Source of the DNA: Komarekiella atlantica HA4396-MV6
GTDB lineage: Bacteria; Cyanobacteriota; Cyanobacteriia; Cyanobacteriales; Nostocaceae
DNA: 64,000 nt
Direction of reading: 5' to 3'
Assembly (NCBI GenBank): GCA_019359395.1
Contig: JAHHHK010000004.1
Location: 266,666-330,665 of the forward strand
The notes beneath the pieces were generated by a model, which had not been told where the DNA came from, did no database searches, and worked only from the letters and a program-made list of their open reading frames with translations. Positions 56,641 to 64,000 of this stretch are shown here, in pieces (positions within the stretch are counted from its first letter, which is position 1; each line of letters begins with the position of its first letter). Made by a program: the position numbers and the translations under genes.

Positions 56641-57761
56641 GAAATAATCCTCGGCAATTTTGCCTATCAATCTGTTTGTGCTTTCATCTCATCGTATCCT
56701 AATATTTTCTGTTTTTGATGTTAGATGATTACTTTTTACTCATCAAATTTTGATATTTTTCAACACAATTTTGCGTGATTTTTTGAGTTTAATTCTGTAG
56801 ATGAAATTTATTGCCAATAATTATTATGCAGCGTCAAGCATGAGAATGCTTATCTTACATCTATCACAGCATTTGATTAGCTAGTTTATGGGCATTAAAT
56901 AACCGCGGCTTGCTAGAAAATCTGAGGAATCAACATTATTTACAACAAATGCAACTTTAGCTATGGGGTAATGATATTAATTTTCAAATCTTCCTACTTT
57001 TAGGCAAAAGTATGTAATTAAAATAGTATTTATATATACAAGTTTACATGTTTATTAATTACATTTTTATCTATGCGTTGTGTATTAAGAAAGCAATTAA
57101 CCTCAATATAGCTTTCATTGAATATCTATAGGAATGCTGATAAAGTAAATATTGTCTTTGCATATTACTTCACCATAGAAATCTCAGTTAACTACGAGAA
57201 AAACTGTAACCTTGATAGCAGAATATTAATCCCTATTAAATATTAAAATTATTAATAAATCAGATGAATATTAGTCGTAATAAGTTTAATTGGTTTCCCA
57301 AAATCCTTTGGCTAAGGTTTTGTAGTCAAAGACAGATTGTTCGTAAAGTATCTATTTAAGGAAATGTTAAGAATGATTTCTAAGCTCATTATGAACAAAC
57401 TTATTAATTTATTTGTGAAATGTATAGTTAATAAGAAGTAATTAGGCTCGGCTTAAAAGACTTAAATAGCTACCAGTTGGATGTGAAGTCAGAATATGGA
57501 TGTGAGAAATTAGTGGGGTAAGAAAAGATTATTCTTACCTAAAAGATAATTTGGTAGCGAGCCATGAATAAACAGGACACATTCCAATACCTTTCGATTA
57601 AGGGAGAAAGGTGGAACTAAAAGGGTTTGAATTTACCCTTTACCCTTTAACCTTTTTCCAGACTCCAAGTTAAGTAATTAGACTTATCCGAAAAGTATTG
57701 GGACATATCCAGGGGAGAACTGAGCCTGACATCTCAACGATTAGAGTGGGAAAAGAGCCAA
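56641..57761. promoter_or_regulatory. fdxB-cnfR divergent intergenic region
   Basis: 1,120 AT-rich bases without a gene. It holds an 8-bp inverted repeat, GGTAAGAA (57517-57524) and TTCTTACC (57532-57539), about 220 bases before cnfR, which could be a protein-binding site. Promoters for both genes should lie here. Confidence 0.55.
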
Positions 57762-59351
57762 ATGCCTTATACAATTCCTAACAACAGTTGCGTTGGATGT
57801 GACAATTGCCGTCCCCAATGTCCTACGGGTGCAATCAAACTAGAAAACGATGAATACTGGATCGATCCTTTTCTGTGTAACAATTGCGAGGGTTATTACC
57901 CAGAACCGCAATGTGTAATGGCTTGTCCAACAAAGTCTCCCATACCCTTGCAGGCCAAAAAAGGGAGATGCAAAGTTGAGCCGAGAGATGCTACTAGTTC
58001 AGACTTGTTTTCTAACGGCAAGAATAATCCATTTGCTTCAGCGATCGCAATTTGGGAAGCTTGTAACGTACTCGCGCAACGAACATCCTTGCATTGGGAA
58101 AGCGATGAAGAAGGTTATCTGTCCTACGGCCGACAAGTTAACCAAGGACGAGGAGCGATCGCCTTTCACATTCAAGATCCATTCCAAGTTAGCGACCGGG
58201 CCACAGACTTAGGAGCGATCGAAGCACTAGACATTAGAGCCGCTTGCATCCATCTGATTTTTGCAGCTTATGCCACAGCCTTAGATCAGCCTTGGGAGCA
58301 GGAATTTAGCATTGACGAGCGGCAAATTGAGAAATATTTGGGGATGGAGAAACGCAAAGACTTGAGCAAAAATGCCAAGTTGGCTTTAATGAAAAACATT
58401 GTGCAGCAAGCTTGCTCACTAATCATCTCCATTGACTGGCCGCAACAAGGACGGGTTAGCGGATTCTCAGTTAAACAAAGTCGTTTGTGGCATTTAGTCG
58501 ATGTTCAGCATCACTTCCAAGAAGACAATCAGGGATGCAAGTATCTTGTCGGACTAACTTTTAAAGTAAAACCGGGTATATGGACACAGTATTTCTTAAA
58601 CAAACAAGCATGTAAAGAGCGCACCGCATTCTATCAATACGGCAGTCTACCCAAAACCCTGTTAACTACAGTCATGAGCATTTGGCAGCAACATGAAGGA
58701 GCAGTAAGACTCATGCTGTGGTTGCTGTTTAAAACCAAAATGGGTAAAGAACAACGCATCACTGTTCCTACCCTACTACGTGTTGCTTACGGTGAGGAAA
58801 AAGTTACCTTAGCCTCTCGACAAAGAGAAGAACGCAAGCGCCTACTGCGAACTTTTGAAAGTGATTTGGAAGTTCTCAATCACTATGGAATGAAGCCAAT
58901 TTTCGATCCAGTTACCTACCCAATAGAAATTCAACCTTTGTGGGCGAAGTTAATTGATCTTCCTGAAGATCCAGATGAAGCGTTAGAATTTTGGACTAAT
59001 GACGGTGGTGGTGAAACTCGCCTCACAGACACAGGCCCCCGTGGGAAGTGGAATTTGCTGATGAATGCGCGGATTCTGGCTTTTGAACTACCAGCAGAAT
59101 GGGAGCAGCAAATTTCCGAATCGGAAAAAAAACAGCGGCGAACTGCTAGGACCAGAAGGAAGCCCAAAGCTACAGGCGATTTGCTAGGTGAGCAGATTTT
59201 GCAAGCGCGAAAAAATTTGAATCTTTCCCAACGAGAATTAGCAAAGCTCACAGGTAAGAGTCAAAGCTGGATTCGAGACGTGGAAAATGGTCGTTTAAAA
59301 GCCAAGCTAGAAGACCAAATACTGCTACGAAAAGTACTAAATATGGCTTAA
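57762..59351 (+). CDS. cnfR: CnfR/PatB, ferredoxin-HTH activator of nif genes
   Basis: Oxygen-sensitive master regulator of nif genes. Product of 529 aa: N-terminal 4Fe-4S pair with Cys10, 13, 16, 20 and Cys39, 42, 51, 55; a long middle part; and a C-terminal Xre-like helix-turn-helix (ARKNLNLSQRELAKLTGKSQ, SWIRDVENG). In Anabaena patB mutants lose nitrogen fixation in air. Neighbours fdxB and coxBAC2 match Nostoc PCC 7120. Confidence 0.95.
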   Translation: MPYTIPNNSCVGCDNCRPQCPTGAIKLENDEYWIDPFLCNNCEGYYPEPQCVMACPTKSPIPLQAKKGRCKVEPRDATSSDLFSNGKNNPFASAIAIWEACNVLAQRTSLHWESDEEGYLSYGRQVNQGRGAIAFHIQDPFQVSDRATDLGAIEALDIRAACIHLIFAAYATALDQPWEQEFSIDERQIEKYLGMEKRKDLSKNAKLALMKNIVQQACSLIISIDWPQQGRVSGFSVKQSRLWHLVDVQHHFQEDNQGCKYLVGLTFKVKPGIWTQYFLNKQACKERTAFYQYGSLPKTLLTTVMSIWQQHEGAVRLMLWLLFKTKMGKEQRITVPTLLRVAYGEEKVTLASRQREERKRLLRTFESDLEVLNHYGMKPIFDPVTYPIEIQPLWAKLIDLPEDPDEALEFWTNDGGGETRLTDTGPRGKWNLLMNARILAFELPAEWEQQISESEKKQRRTARTRRKPKATGDLLGEQILQARKNLNLSQRELAKLTGKSQSWIRDVENGRLKAKLEDQILLRKVLNMA

Positions 59352-59382
59352 TCTAGACAGCGATCGCGAAAAGACCCAATAA

Positions 59383-59481
59383 TACTTCCAACGCTATCAG
59401 GCCCATCTGCTAGCTGCGGGTGACATTGTTTTGTTTGACCGCAGTTGGTATAACCCTGCTGCGGTAGAACAAGTTATAGAG
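59383..59481 (+). pseudogene. Fragment of polyphosphate kinase 2
   Basis: Reads [20 protein letters not shown] then [15 protein letters not shown], the central PPK2 block (FDRSWYN). The codon just before YFQ is TAA where Trp is usual. No start and nothing further. A clear remnant between cnfR and the NDH-2 gene, running into the 3' end of the latter. Confidence 0.75.
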
Positions 59482-60820
59482 GTGTTCCAGAAGGCTGTTG
59501 CAGGCTATTGTTAACAGTTTTTGCTTGTACAAAAGCTTCTCGACCTGTAATCAATCTAGAGCGACGATTACGAGTGATGTAATTCCACGCCCACTGAAAT
59601 ACTACTAGTAATTTAGTGTCAAACTCGATTAAGAAATAGATGTGAACTAATAGCCAAAATGCCCAAGCAATGAAACCTGTGAGTTTGATTAAGCCTAAAT
59701 CTACAACAGCTAAATTTTGCCCAATCATCGCCAAACTACCCACGTGGTTGTAATGAAATTGTGGCAAAGTATGACCTTGAAGCCGTCGTTGAATCAGTTT
59801 ACCTACATACTCTCCTTCTTGTTTAGCTACGGGTGCAACACCAGGTAAGAGTTTACCATCTTGATGGGAGAAGTTAGCTAAATCTCCAATTACGAAAATG
59901 TTGCTATAACCCTTGATAGACAAGTCAGGTTCTACAATTACACGTCCAGAAGTATCGCACTCTACACCTGTACTTTCTGCTAGGACTTTCCCCATGCCAG
60001 AACCTTGGACACCTGCTGCCCACAATATGGTTTTTGAGGCAATTTTTATCAATTCATCACCTTGCTTGAAAGTAACGATATCATCTTCAAGATTTGTCAC
60101 TCTGGTGTGAGTGTGGAGTTCCACACCCAACTTTTGCAAAGATACTGCTGCTGATTTCGATAACTCTGGCGCAATGTGTGGGAGGATGCGATCGCCTCCT
60201 TGTAATAGTAAAATTTTCGTTTCTGAAGTGTTGATGTTGCGGAAATCTTCTTTGAGGGTTTTGTATGCCAATTCCGCGATCGCACCTGCTAATTCTACAC
60301 CAGTCGGGCCACCCCCCACAATCACAAAACTCAACCAAGCACGGCGAATTTCTGGATCTGTTTCTTTTTCTGCTGCTTCAAATGCGCCAAATATCCGACG
60401 ACGCATTTCTATGGCATCTTCTACAGTTTTCAAGCCAGGAGCAACTTCTTTCCAGTTATCCTTACCAAAATAGGAATGGTTAGCACCTGTGGCGACAATT
60501 AATGTATCATAATGTACTACTTCATCACCCAAAATAACTTGTTGCGCTTTTGGATCAATATCATTTACTTCTCCCAACAACACCTTTGTATTCTTGCTTT
60601 TGCTGAATACAGATCGCAATGGTGCGGAAATATCAGAAGGTGATAGCGTACCTGTGGCAACTTGATATAAAAGCGGCTGAAATAGGTGAAAGTTACGTTT
60701 ATCAATGAGAGTAACATTTACATTCGCTGTATTCAGAGCCTTTGCTGCATACAGTCCACCAAAACCACCACCAACGATAACAACCTGATGTGGTGCATTA
60801 TTCTCAAGTGAGACTGCCAT
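59474..60820 (-). CDS. Type II NAD(P)H dehydrogenase (NDH-2)
   Basis: Flavoenzyme of 448 aa passing electrons from NADH to quinone without pumping protons. FAD site [17 protein letters not shown] at residue 13; NADH site [20 protein letters not shown] at about 165; [17 protein letters not shown] is conserved. Hydrophobic C-terminal part ([18 protein letters not shown]) anchors it to the membrane. With CoxBAC it could burn O2 in the heterocyst. Confidence 0.93.
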   Translation of the reverse strand: MAVSLENNAPHQVVIVGGGFGGLYAAKALNTANVNVTLIDKRNFHLFQPLLYQVATGTLSPSDISAPLRSVFSKSKNTKVLLGEVNDIDPKAQQVILGDEVVHYDTLIVATGANHSYFGKDNWKEVAPGLKTVEDAIEMRRRIFGAFEAAEKETDPEIRRAWLSFVIVGGGPTGVELAGAIAELAYKTLKEDFRNINTSETKILLLQGGDRILPHIAPELSKSAAVSLQKLGVELHTHTRVTNLEDDIVTFKQGDELIKIASKTILWAAGVQGSGMGKVLAESTGVECDTSGRVIVEPDLSIKGYSNIFVIGDLANFSHQDGKLLPGVAPVAKQEGEYVGKLIQRRLQGHTLPQFHYNHVGSLAMIGQNLAVVDLGLIKLTGFIAWAFWLLVHIYFLIEFDTKLLVVFQWAWNYITRNRRSRLITGREAFVQAKTVNNSLQQPSGTPL

Positions 60821-61053
60821 AAGAAATATTTCCTTGTGTTAAGAAGTTGTAACTATTCTTAACAAAGATGTAACAGCATTATGATAGAGGTTGCTGTTTA
60901 TTTAGAACAATTGAAAAAATAATAAAAGTAGTCAAAGAGCGATCACTACCCTCAAATTTCTGCCGCAGAGATTCAGAGGCAAAAGTATTGATAGCAGAAG
61001 TTACACCAGCTAGGCCAATTCTACCGCGCTTTAGCTATTACGCCGTAAGCCTC

Positions 61054-61082
61054 CCACTGAATTCCGTCTTCGGAATCAGTGG
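61054..61082. mobile_element. Hairpin near left end of TnpB element
   Basis: CCACTGAATTCCG (61054-61066) pairs with CGGAATCAGTGG (61071-61082) with one bulged base. It lies before the small RHH gene and could be the left-end hairpin of an IS200/IS605-type element. The remaining bases of 60821-61132 hold no gene. Confidence 0.5.
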
Positions 61083-61132
61083 CGAGATATAAGGCGGTTA
61101 AAAATGACGCGATCTCCGACTAATTCAATCCG

Positions 61133-61306
61133 CTATTCCTTGACAGGAAGGGGGTCAGTGTTATTTTTAACACTCTCTGTATTTGGCAACCTATCAACCC
61201 AGTCTTCTACTATCTGCGTGACTGTTTTATCTTTCATTACAGCATAAGAGCGAAGCTTATTTAATCTGCGCTCAGACATCCTGACATTTAATCTAGTAGT
61301 TTTCAT
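61133..61306 (-). CDS. Small RHH-like protein next to tnpB
   Basis: Product of 57 aa from ATG 61306: [20 protein letters not shown] then [20 protein letters not shown], the strand-helix-helix look of Arc/CopG regulators. It is divergent from tnpB, 45 bases apart. Its position suggests it regulates tnpB or belongs to the same element. Confidence 0.65.
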   Translation of the reverse strand: MKTTRLNVRMSERRLNKLRSYAVMKDKTVTQIVEDWVDRLPNTESVKNNTDPLPVKE

Positions 61307-61350
61307 GTTTGTCTACCCATTGTTGTCACTACTATGGTATTATAGTCTTG

Positions 61351-62565
61351 ATGGTTGAGGATATAGAAGTGAGGACAGCGTACCAATATAAACTACGACC
61401 AACAGCAAAACAAGCCATTGAGATAGACAGATGGCTGTCTATGCTATGCGCTCAATATAACTATTTGTTGGCTGATAGATTTGATTGGTATGAGCGCAAT
61501 CGTTCACCGATTAATGCCTGTCCTCTTGTGTGTCACATACCAGAATTGCGGGATAATCCAGACTATTACAGTCAAAAGAAAACGTTACCGAATCTCAAAA
61601 AAACTCATCCTTGGTACGGTGAAATTTATTCACAAGTTCTACAGGATATTGTTAAGAGAGTTAAGGTAACTTTTGACAAATTTTTAAAAGGTGATAGCAA
61701 TGGGAAACGTAGCGGTAGACCAAGATTTAAATCTCGTAGCCGTTATAAAACTTTTACTTATCCGCAAATAAAAGATGGATGTTTGCAGGGGAATTTAATT
61801 AATCTTCCAATGTTTGGCAAGGTTAAAGTTATTTTGCATCGTCCTATTCCAGATGGTTTTAAAATCAAAACCGCTTCAGTTACTAAAAAAGAGTCAAGTG
61901 GTTATTATTTGACTTTGAGCCTTGAAGATCCCACAGTTCCAGCTATTAAGCCTAATTTTAATCCAGATTCAATCACAGGTATCGACCTCGGCTTAAAGGA
62001 ATTCTTGACAACATCCGTTGGTGATGTTGTCTTAATCCCTCAACATTACCGTAAATCTCAAAAGCGATTAAAGGTTATTCAGCAGCGTGTTTCACGCCGC
62101 AAAAAAGGAAGTAATCGGCGCAAAAAAGCTCAGACACAAGTCGCAAAACAACACAAAAAAGTAGCTGACAAACGAAAAGACTTTCACTTTAAAACAGCTA
62201 ACAATCTACTGAAAAAATATGACGTTGTAGTTCATGAAGATTTGAACGTCAAAGGTCTTTCACGTTCCATGTTGGCGAAGTCTGTACATGATGCTGGGTG
62301 GTCAAGTTTCCTCAACATTCTAACAACCAAAGCCGAAAATGCTGGGTTGTTGGTAATTGCAGTGAATCCATCAGGTACGTCACAAGATTGTTCCAGTTGT
62401 GGGGTGAGAGTTCCTAAAAAACTGCATGAAAGATGGCACTGTTGCCCTAATTGCAAATGCAGTCTTGACCGTGATCATAATGCAGCCGTGAATATAAAGA
62501 ATAGAGCCGACGGACACGCGGTTCTTAAAGCTCAACGCCTCCTACGCAATAGCCGGATTGGTTGA
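61351..62565 (+). CDS. tnpB: TnpB, RNA-guided nuclease of an IS200/IS605-type element
   Basis: Product of 404 aa from ATG 61351. RuvC residues are visible: Asp in [11 protein letters not shown], Glu in [13 protein letters not shown] and Asp in [12 protein letters not shown]; the zinc finger is CSSCG ... CCPNC. N-terminal [20 protein letters not shown] is the usual start. It looks intact. No tnpA is nearby, so the element is non-autonomous for transposition. Confidence 0.92.
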   Translation: MVEDIEVRTAYQYKLRPTAKQAIEIDRWLSMLCAQYNYLLADRFDWYERNRSPINACPLVCHIPELRDNPDYYSQKKTLPNLKKTHPWYGEIYSQVLQDIVKRVKVTFDKFLKGDSNGKRSGRPRFKSRSRYKTFTYPQIKDGCLQGNLINLPMFGKVKVILHRPIPDGFKIKTASVTKKESSGYYLTLSLEDPTVPAIKPNFNPDSITGIDLGLKEFLTTSVGDVVLIPQHYRKSQKRLKVIQQRVSRRKKGSNRRKKAQTQVAKQHKKVADKRKDFHFKTANNLLKKYDVVVHEDLNVKGLSRSMLAKSVHDAGWSSFLNILTTKAENAGLLVIAVNPSGTSQDCSSCGVRVPKKLHERWHCCPNCKCSLDRDHNAAVNIKNRADGHAVLKAQRLLRNSRIG

Positions 62566-62571
62566 GAAGCC

Positions 62572-62601
62572 CACACTGTACCTGTATTCAGGTCAGTGTG
62601 T
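62572..62601 (+). mobile_element. Right-end hairpin / probable 3' end of omega-RNA
   Basis: CACTG-T-ACCTG (62573-62584) pairs with CAGGT-CAGTG (62589-62598), loop TATT. It lies just after the tnpB stop, where the right-end hairpin and guide RNA scaffold of this family lie. Confidence 0.6.
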
Positions 62602-62692
62602 GGAGTGTGTCACGAAATGAAAAGAAGATTTGAGCCTACTAAGATTACTAGTAGATGCATACCTTTTTGATTATTTGGCATAACCCAGATTT

Positions 62693-63670
62693 TTATACAC
62701 TACAAGTTTCCGCTTTCTTGGAGGTAAGACAGAGGCTTGCTACAGCATATTTAATCACTACTGATTCTTGTGTTGCATTGCAAGAACTTTTCAGTCGTTG
62801 GGTTTTGGTTCCGTCTTTTACAAGTTTTGCCTGACAGGTGTAGAGAGAACCAGAGGGTTTTTCAAAACTTAGCTCAGCTTGCATTGTATTATTGTCTAAA
62901 CTTTGCTCTAGGATTTTGCCTGACACTTTGTAGTTAAACCAATCCCATCCGTGGCTAAGGATTAATTCTCTTTCTAAAATCTGAAGTGCAGTCGGCAAAA
63001 TTCCCCAGCCTCGATAGACTTTATTCAAGCATTGAATATCGCCAGTACGTGTCAAAATTGATCGGAATGAATCTTGCTCAAGAACACCGTAGTATCTTCC
63101 TTCTGGAAAGTCAATGATCGTTGGCGCAAACCGATGTCCACCAAAATGAGTTGATTTCCAAATCCGCACATTGTCCAAGCACAAATCAGCAATAGTAGCT
63201 GTAGCTTGGAAGTAAAAAGGATTCCCATACCTGGCACAGCACTTATCATGATTACCGTGGGTACAAACTAAAATATCTCTGGTTGCATTAGTGTGTACTT
63301 CAGATGCAGAACTCATACCCCATAACCATTTTTGAACAACCGTTGCTACTTGTTCAATATTTGCTAGTTTAAACTCTTGCTTGCGATATCCATTACTCAA
63401 CCCCTCTTGTTTTTGATAAATCAAAAGAGTGGTATGGTCTACTTTATGTGATAAATCATTAGCAATTAAGAGAAATCTGATTGGTAGTTTAGCACGCTTC
63501 ACTTCATCTACCAAAATCCTCAAATTATTGGGTACCCATTTAGAATTAAAAGCTTCTGATATCCAAGGTGGAGGACACTCAATTAAAATATAAGTTTGTT
63601 GATTGGTCGCGCTACCAATAATATCTTCTCCTGTTTGCCGCGAATAGTCAGAACAAAAAAAAGTATCCAT
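62693..63670 (-). CDS. Sucrase/ferredoxin-like family protein
   Basis: Product of 325 aa: CSDYSRQTGEDIIGSA at the start, then VCTHGNHDKCCARYGNPFY, WKSTHFGGHRFAPTIIDFPE and GRYYGVLEQD, typical of the thioredoxin-like [2Fe-2S] sucrase/ferredoxin-like family. The role is unknown in cyanobacteria. Confidence 0.85.
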   Translation of the reverse strand: MDTFFCSDYSRQTGEDIIGSATNQQTYILIECPPPWISEAFNSKWVPNNLRILVDEVKRAKLPIRFLLIANDLSHKVDHTTLLIYQKQEGLSNGYRKQEFKLANIEQVATVVQKWLWGMSSASEVHTNATRDILVCTHGNHDKCCARYGNPFYFQATATIADLCLDNVRIWKSTHFGGHRFAPTIIDFPEGRYYGVLEQDSFRSILTRTGDIQCLNKVYRGWGILPTALQILERELILSHGWDWFNYKVSGKILEQSLDNNTMQAELSFEKPSGSLYTCQAKLVKDGTKTQRLKSSCNATQESVVIKYAVASLCLTSKKAETCSV

Positions 63671-63876
63671 TTAACTGTACTCATGAATTGATTTTTTGGA
63701 CAAAGGTAATGAAAAGACAGTAATTGTGTTCTGGACAACAATTTCCTTAAATCAAAGAGATACAAAAGAACAATATACATTTCTTGGTTAAAACCAAGTA
63801 GCCACTTTATAACATCATTTCTAGCTAATGTCTTTCCGGTTAACAAACTCTCTATAATAGAGGTAAACAGCCTTAA
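63671..63876. other. Short spacer, no gene
   Basis: No convincing frame. CAGCCT (63869-63874) and AGGCTG (63877-63883 region) form a small palindrome at the border with the IS end. Confidence 0.4.
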
Positions 63877-64000
63877 GAGGCTGTTTGAAAAGTTTTAAGG
63901 GGTGAAAATTTATGCCAATCTCCTCACCATGATACGGATCATGGCAAGGTAGATAAACGTCTCTGAGGTTTGAGGTAGTAACTCATAATCTCTGACTAAC
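63877..64000 (-). mobile_element. End of an IS5-like insertion sequence
   Basis: Border sequence GAGGCTGTTTGAAAAGTTTT at 63877-63896 looks like a terminal inverted repeat; the transposase tail follows. The rest of the element is beyond the window. Confidence 0.7.
63910..64000 (-). CDS. Transposase C-terminus (IS5-like), partial
   Basis: Reverse frame cut by the window edge, reading LVRDYELLPQTSETFIYLAM then IRIMVRRLA and TAA at 63910-63912. The RDYE ... IYLAMIRIM-RRLA ending is typical of IS5-type transposases. Confidence 0.75.
   Translation of the reverse strand, partial: LVRDYELLPQTSETFIYLAMIRIMVRRLA

Overview
The window is chromosomal DNA of a filamentous, almost certainly heterocyst-forming cyanobacterium (Nostoc/Calothrix/Tolypothrix type). 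The evidence is cyanobacterial nif gene order, a heterocyst-type [2Fe-2S] ferredoxin (fdxH), the CnfR/PatB regulator, an uptake hydrogenase without a Tat signal, a helical carotenoid protein, many GCGATCGC (HIP1) octamers, and abundant short palindromic and tandem repeats between genes. No tRNA, rRNA or CRISPR array was seen.

Region 1 (1-16.6 kb, mostly + strand) is the main nitrogenase cluster: nifU, glbN (cyanoglobin), nifH, nifD, nifK, a small His-rich 'Mo-nitrogenase C-terminus' protein, nifE, nifN, nifX, a NifX-associated gene, a DUF683 gene, nifW, hesA, hesB, fdxH, feoA and a mop-type molybdate binder. A SagB-like flavin oxidoreductase with a small partner gene follows, then hupW, the protease for the hydrogenase large subunit. 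nifD, fdxH and hupL are all uninterrupted, so none of the excision elements known from Anabaena 7120 is present in them.

Region 2 (16.6-26.1 kb) is an accessory zone of toxin-antitoxin modules and their wreckage: two DUF433/DUF5615 pairs plus a duplicated remnant, an orphan xisI, an HNH gene that has lost its HNH domain, a RelB-like antitoxin with a 16-codon toxin stub, and a DUF6887-like gene with an internal stop. Between them lie an HxlR/SDR divergent pair, a methionine aminopeptidase and a tandem repeat block.

Region 3 (26.1-41.3 kb) holds hupSL on the - strand and, divergently, the extended hyp operon: a TPR protein, two small membrane proteins, a NifU-domain/Rieske fusion, an NHL-repeat protein, then hypF, C, D, E, A and B.

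Region 4 (41.3-51.7 kb) has mostly small - strand genes: a methyltransferase, a RemA-like protein, a helical carotenoid protein, a Uma2 nuclease, and a second copy of the small partner protein, this time fused by overlap to a luciferase-like flavin oxidoreductase. cysK, an ArsC-like nitrogenase-associated protein and a cysteine-dioxygenase-like cupin follow.

Region 5 (51.7-64 kb) has coxBAC (- strand, heterocyst oxidase type), fdxB, cnfR/patB, a type II NADH dehydrogenase, a TnpB element with a divergent small RHH gene, a sucrase/ferredoxin-like protein and the end of an IS5-like element at the right edge.

Together the genes form a nitrogen-fixation island: nitrogenase and its cofactor assembly, electron donors (FdxH, FdxB), H2 recycling (HupSL, HupW, Hyp), O2 removal (CoxBAC2, GlbN) and the regulator that switches on nif genes under low O2 (CnfR).
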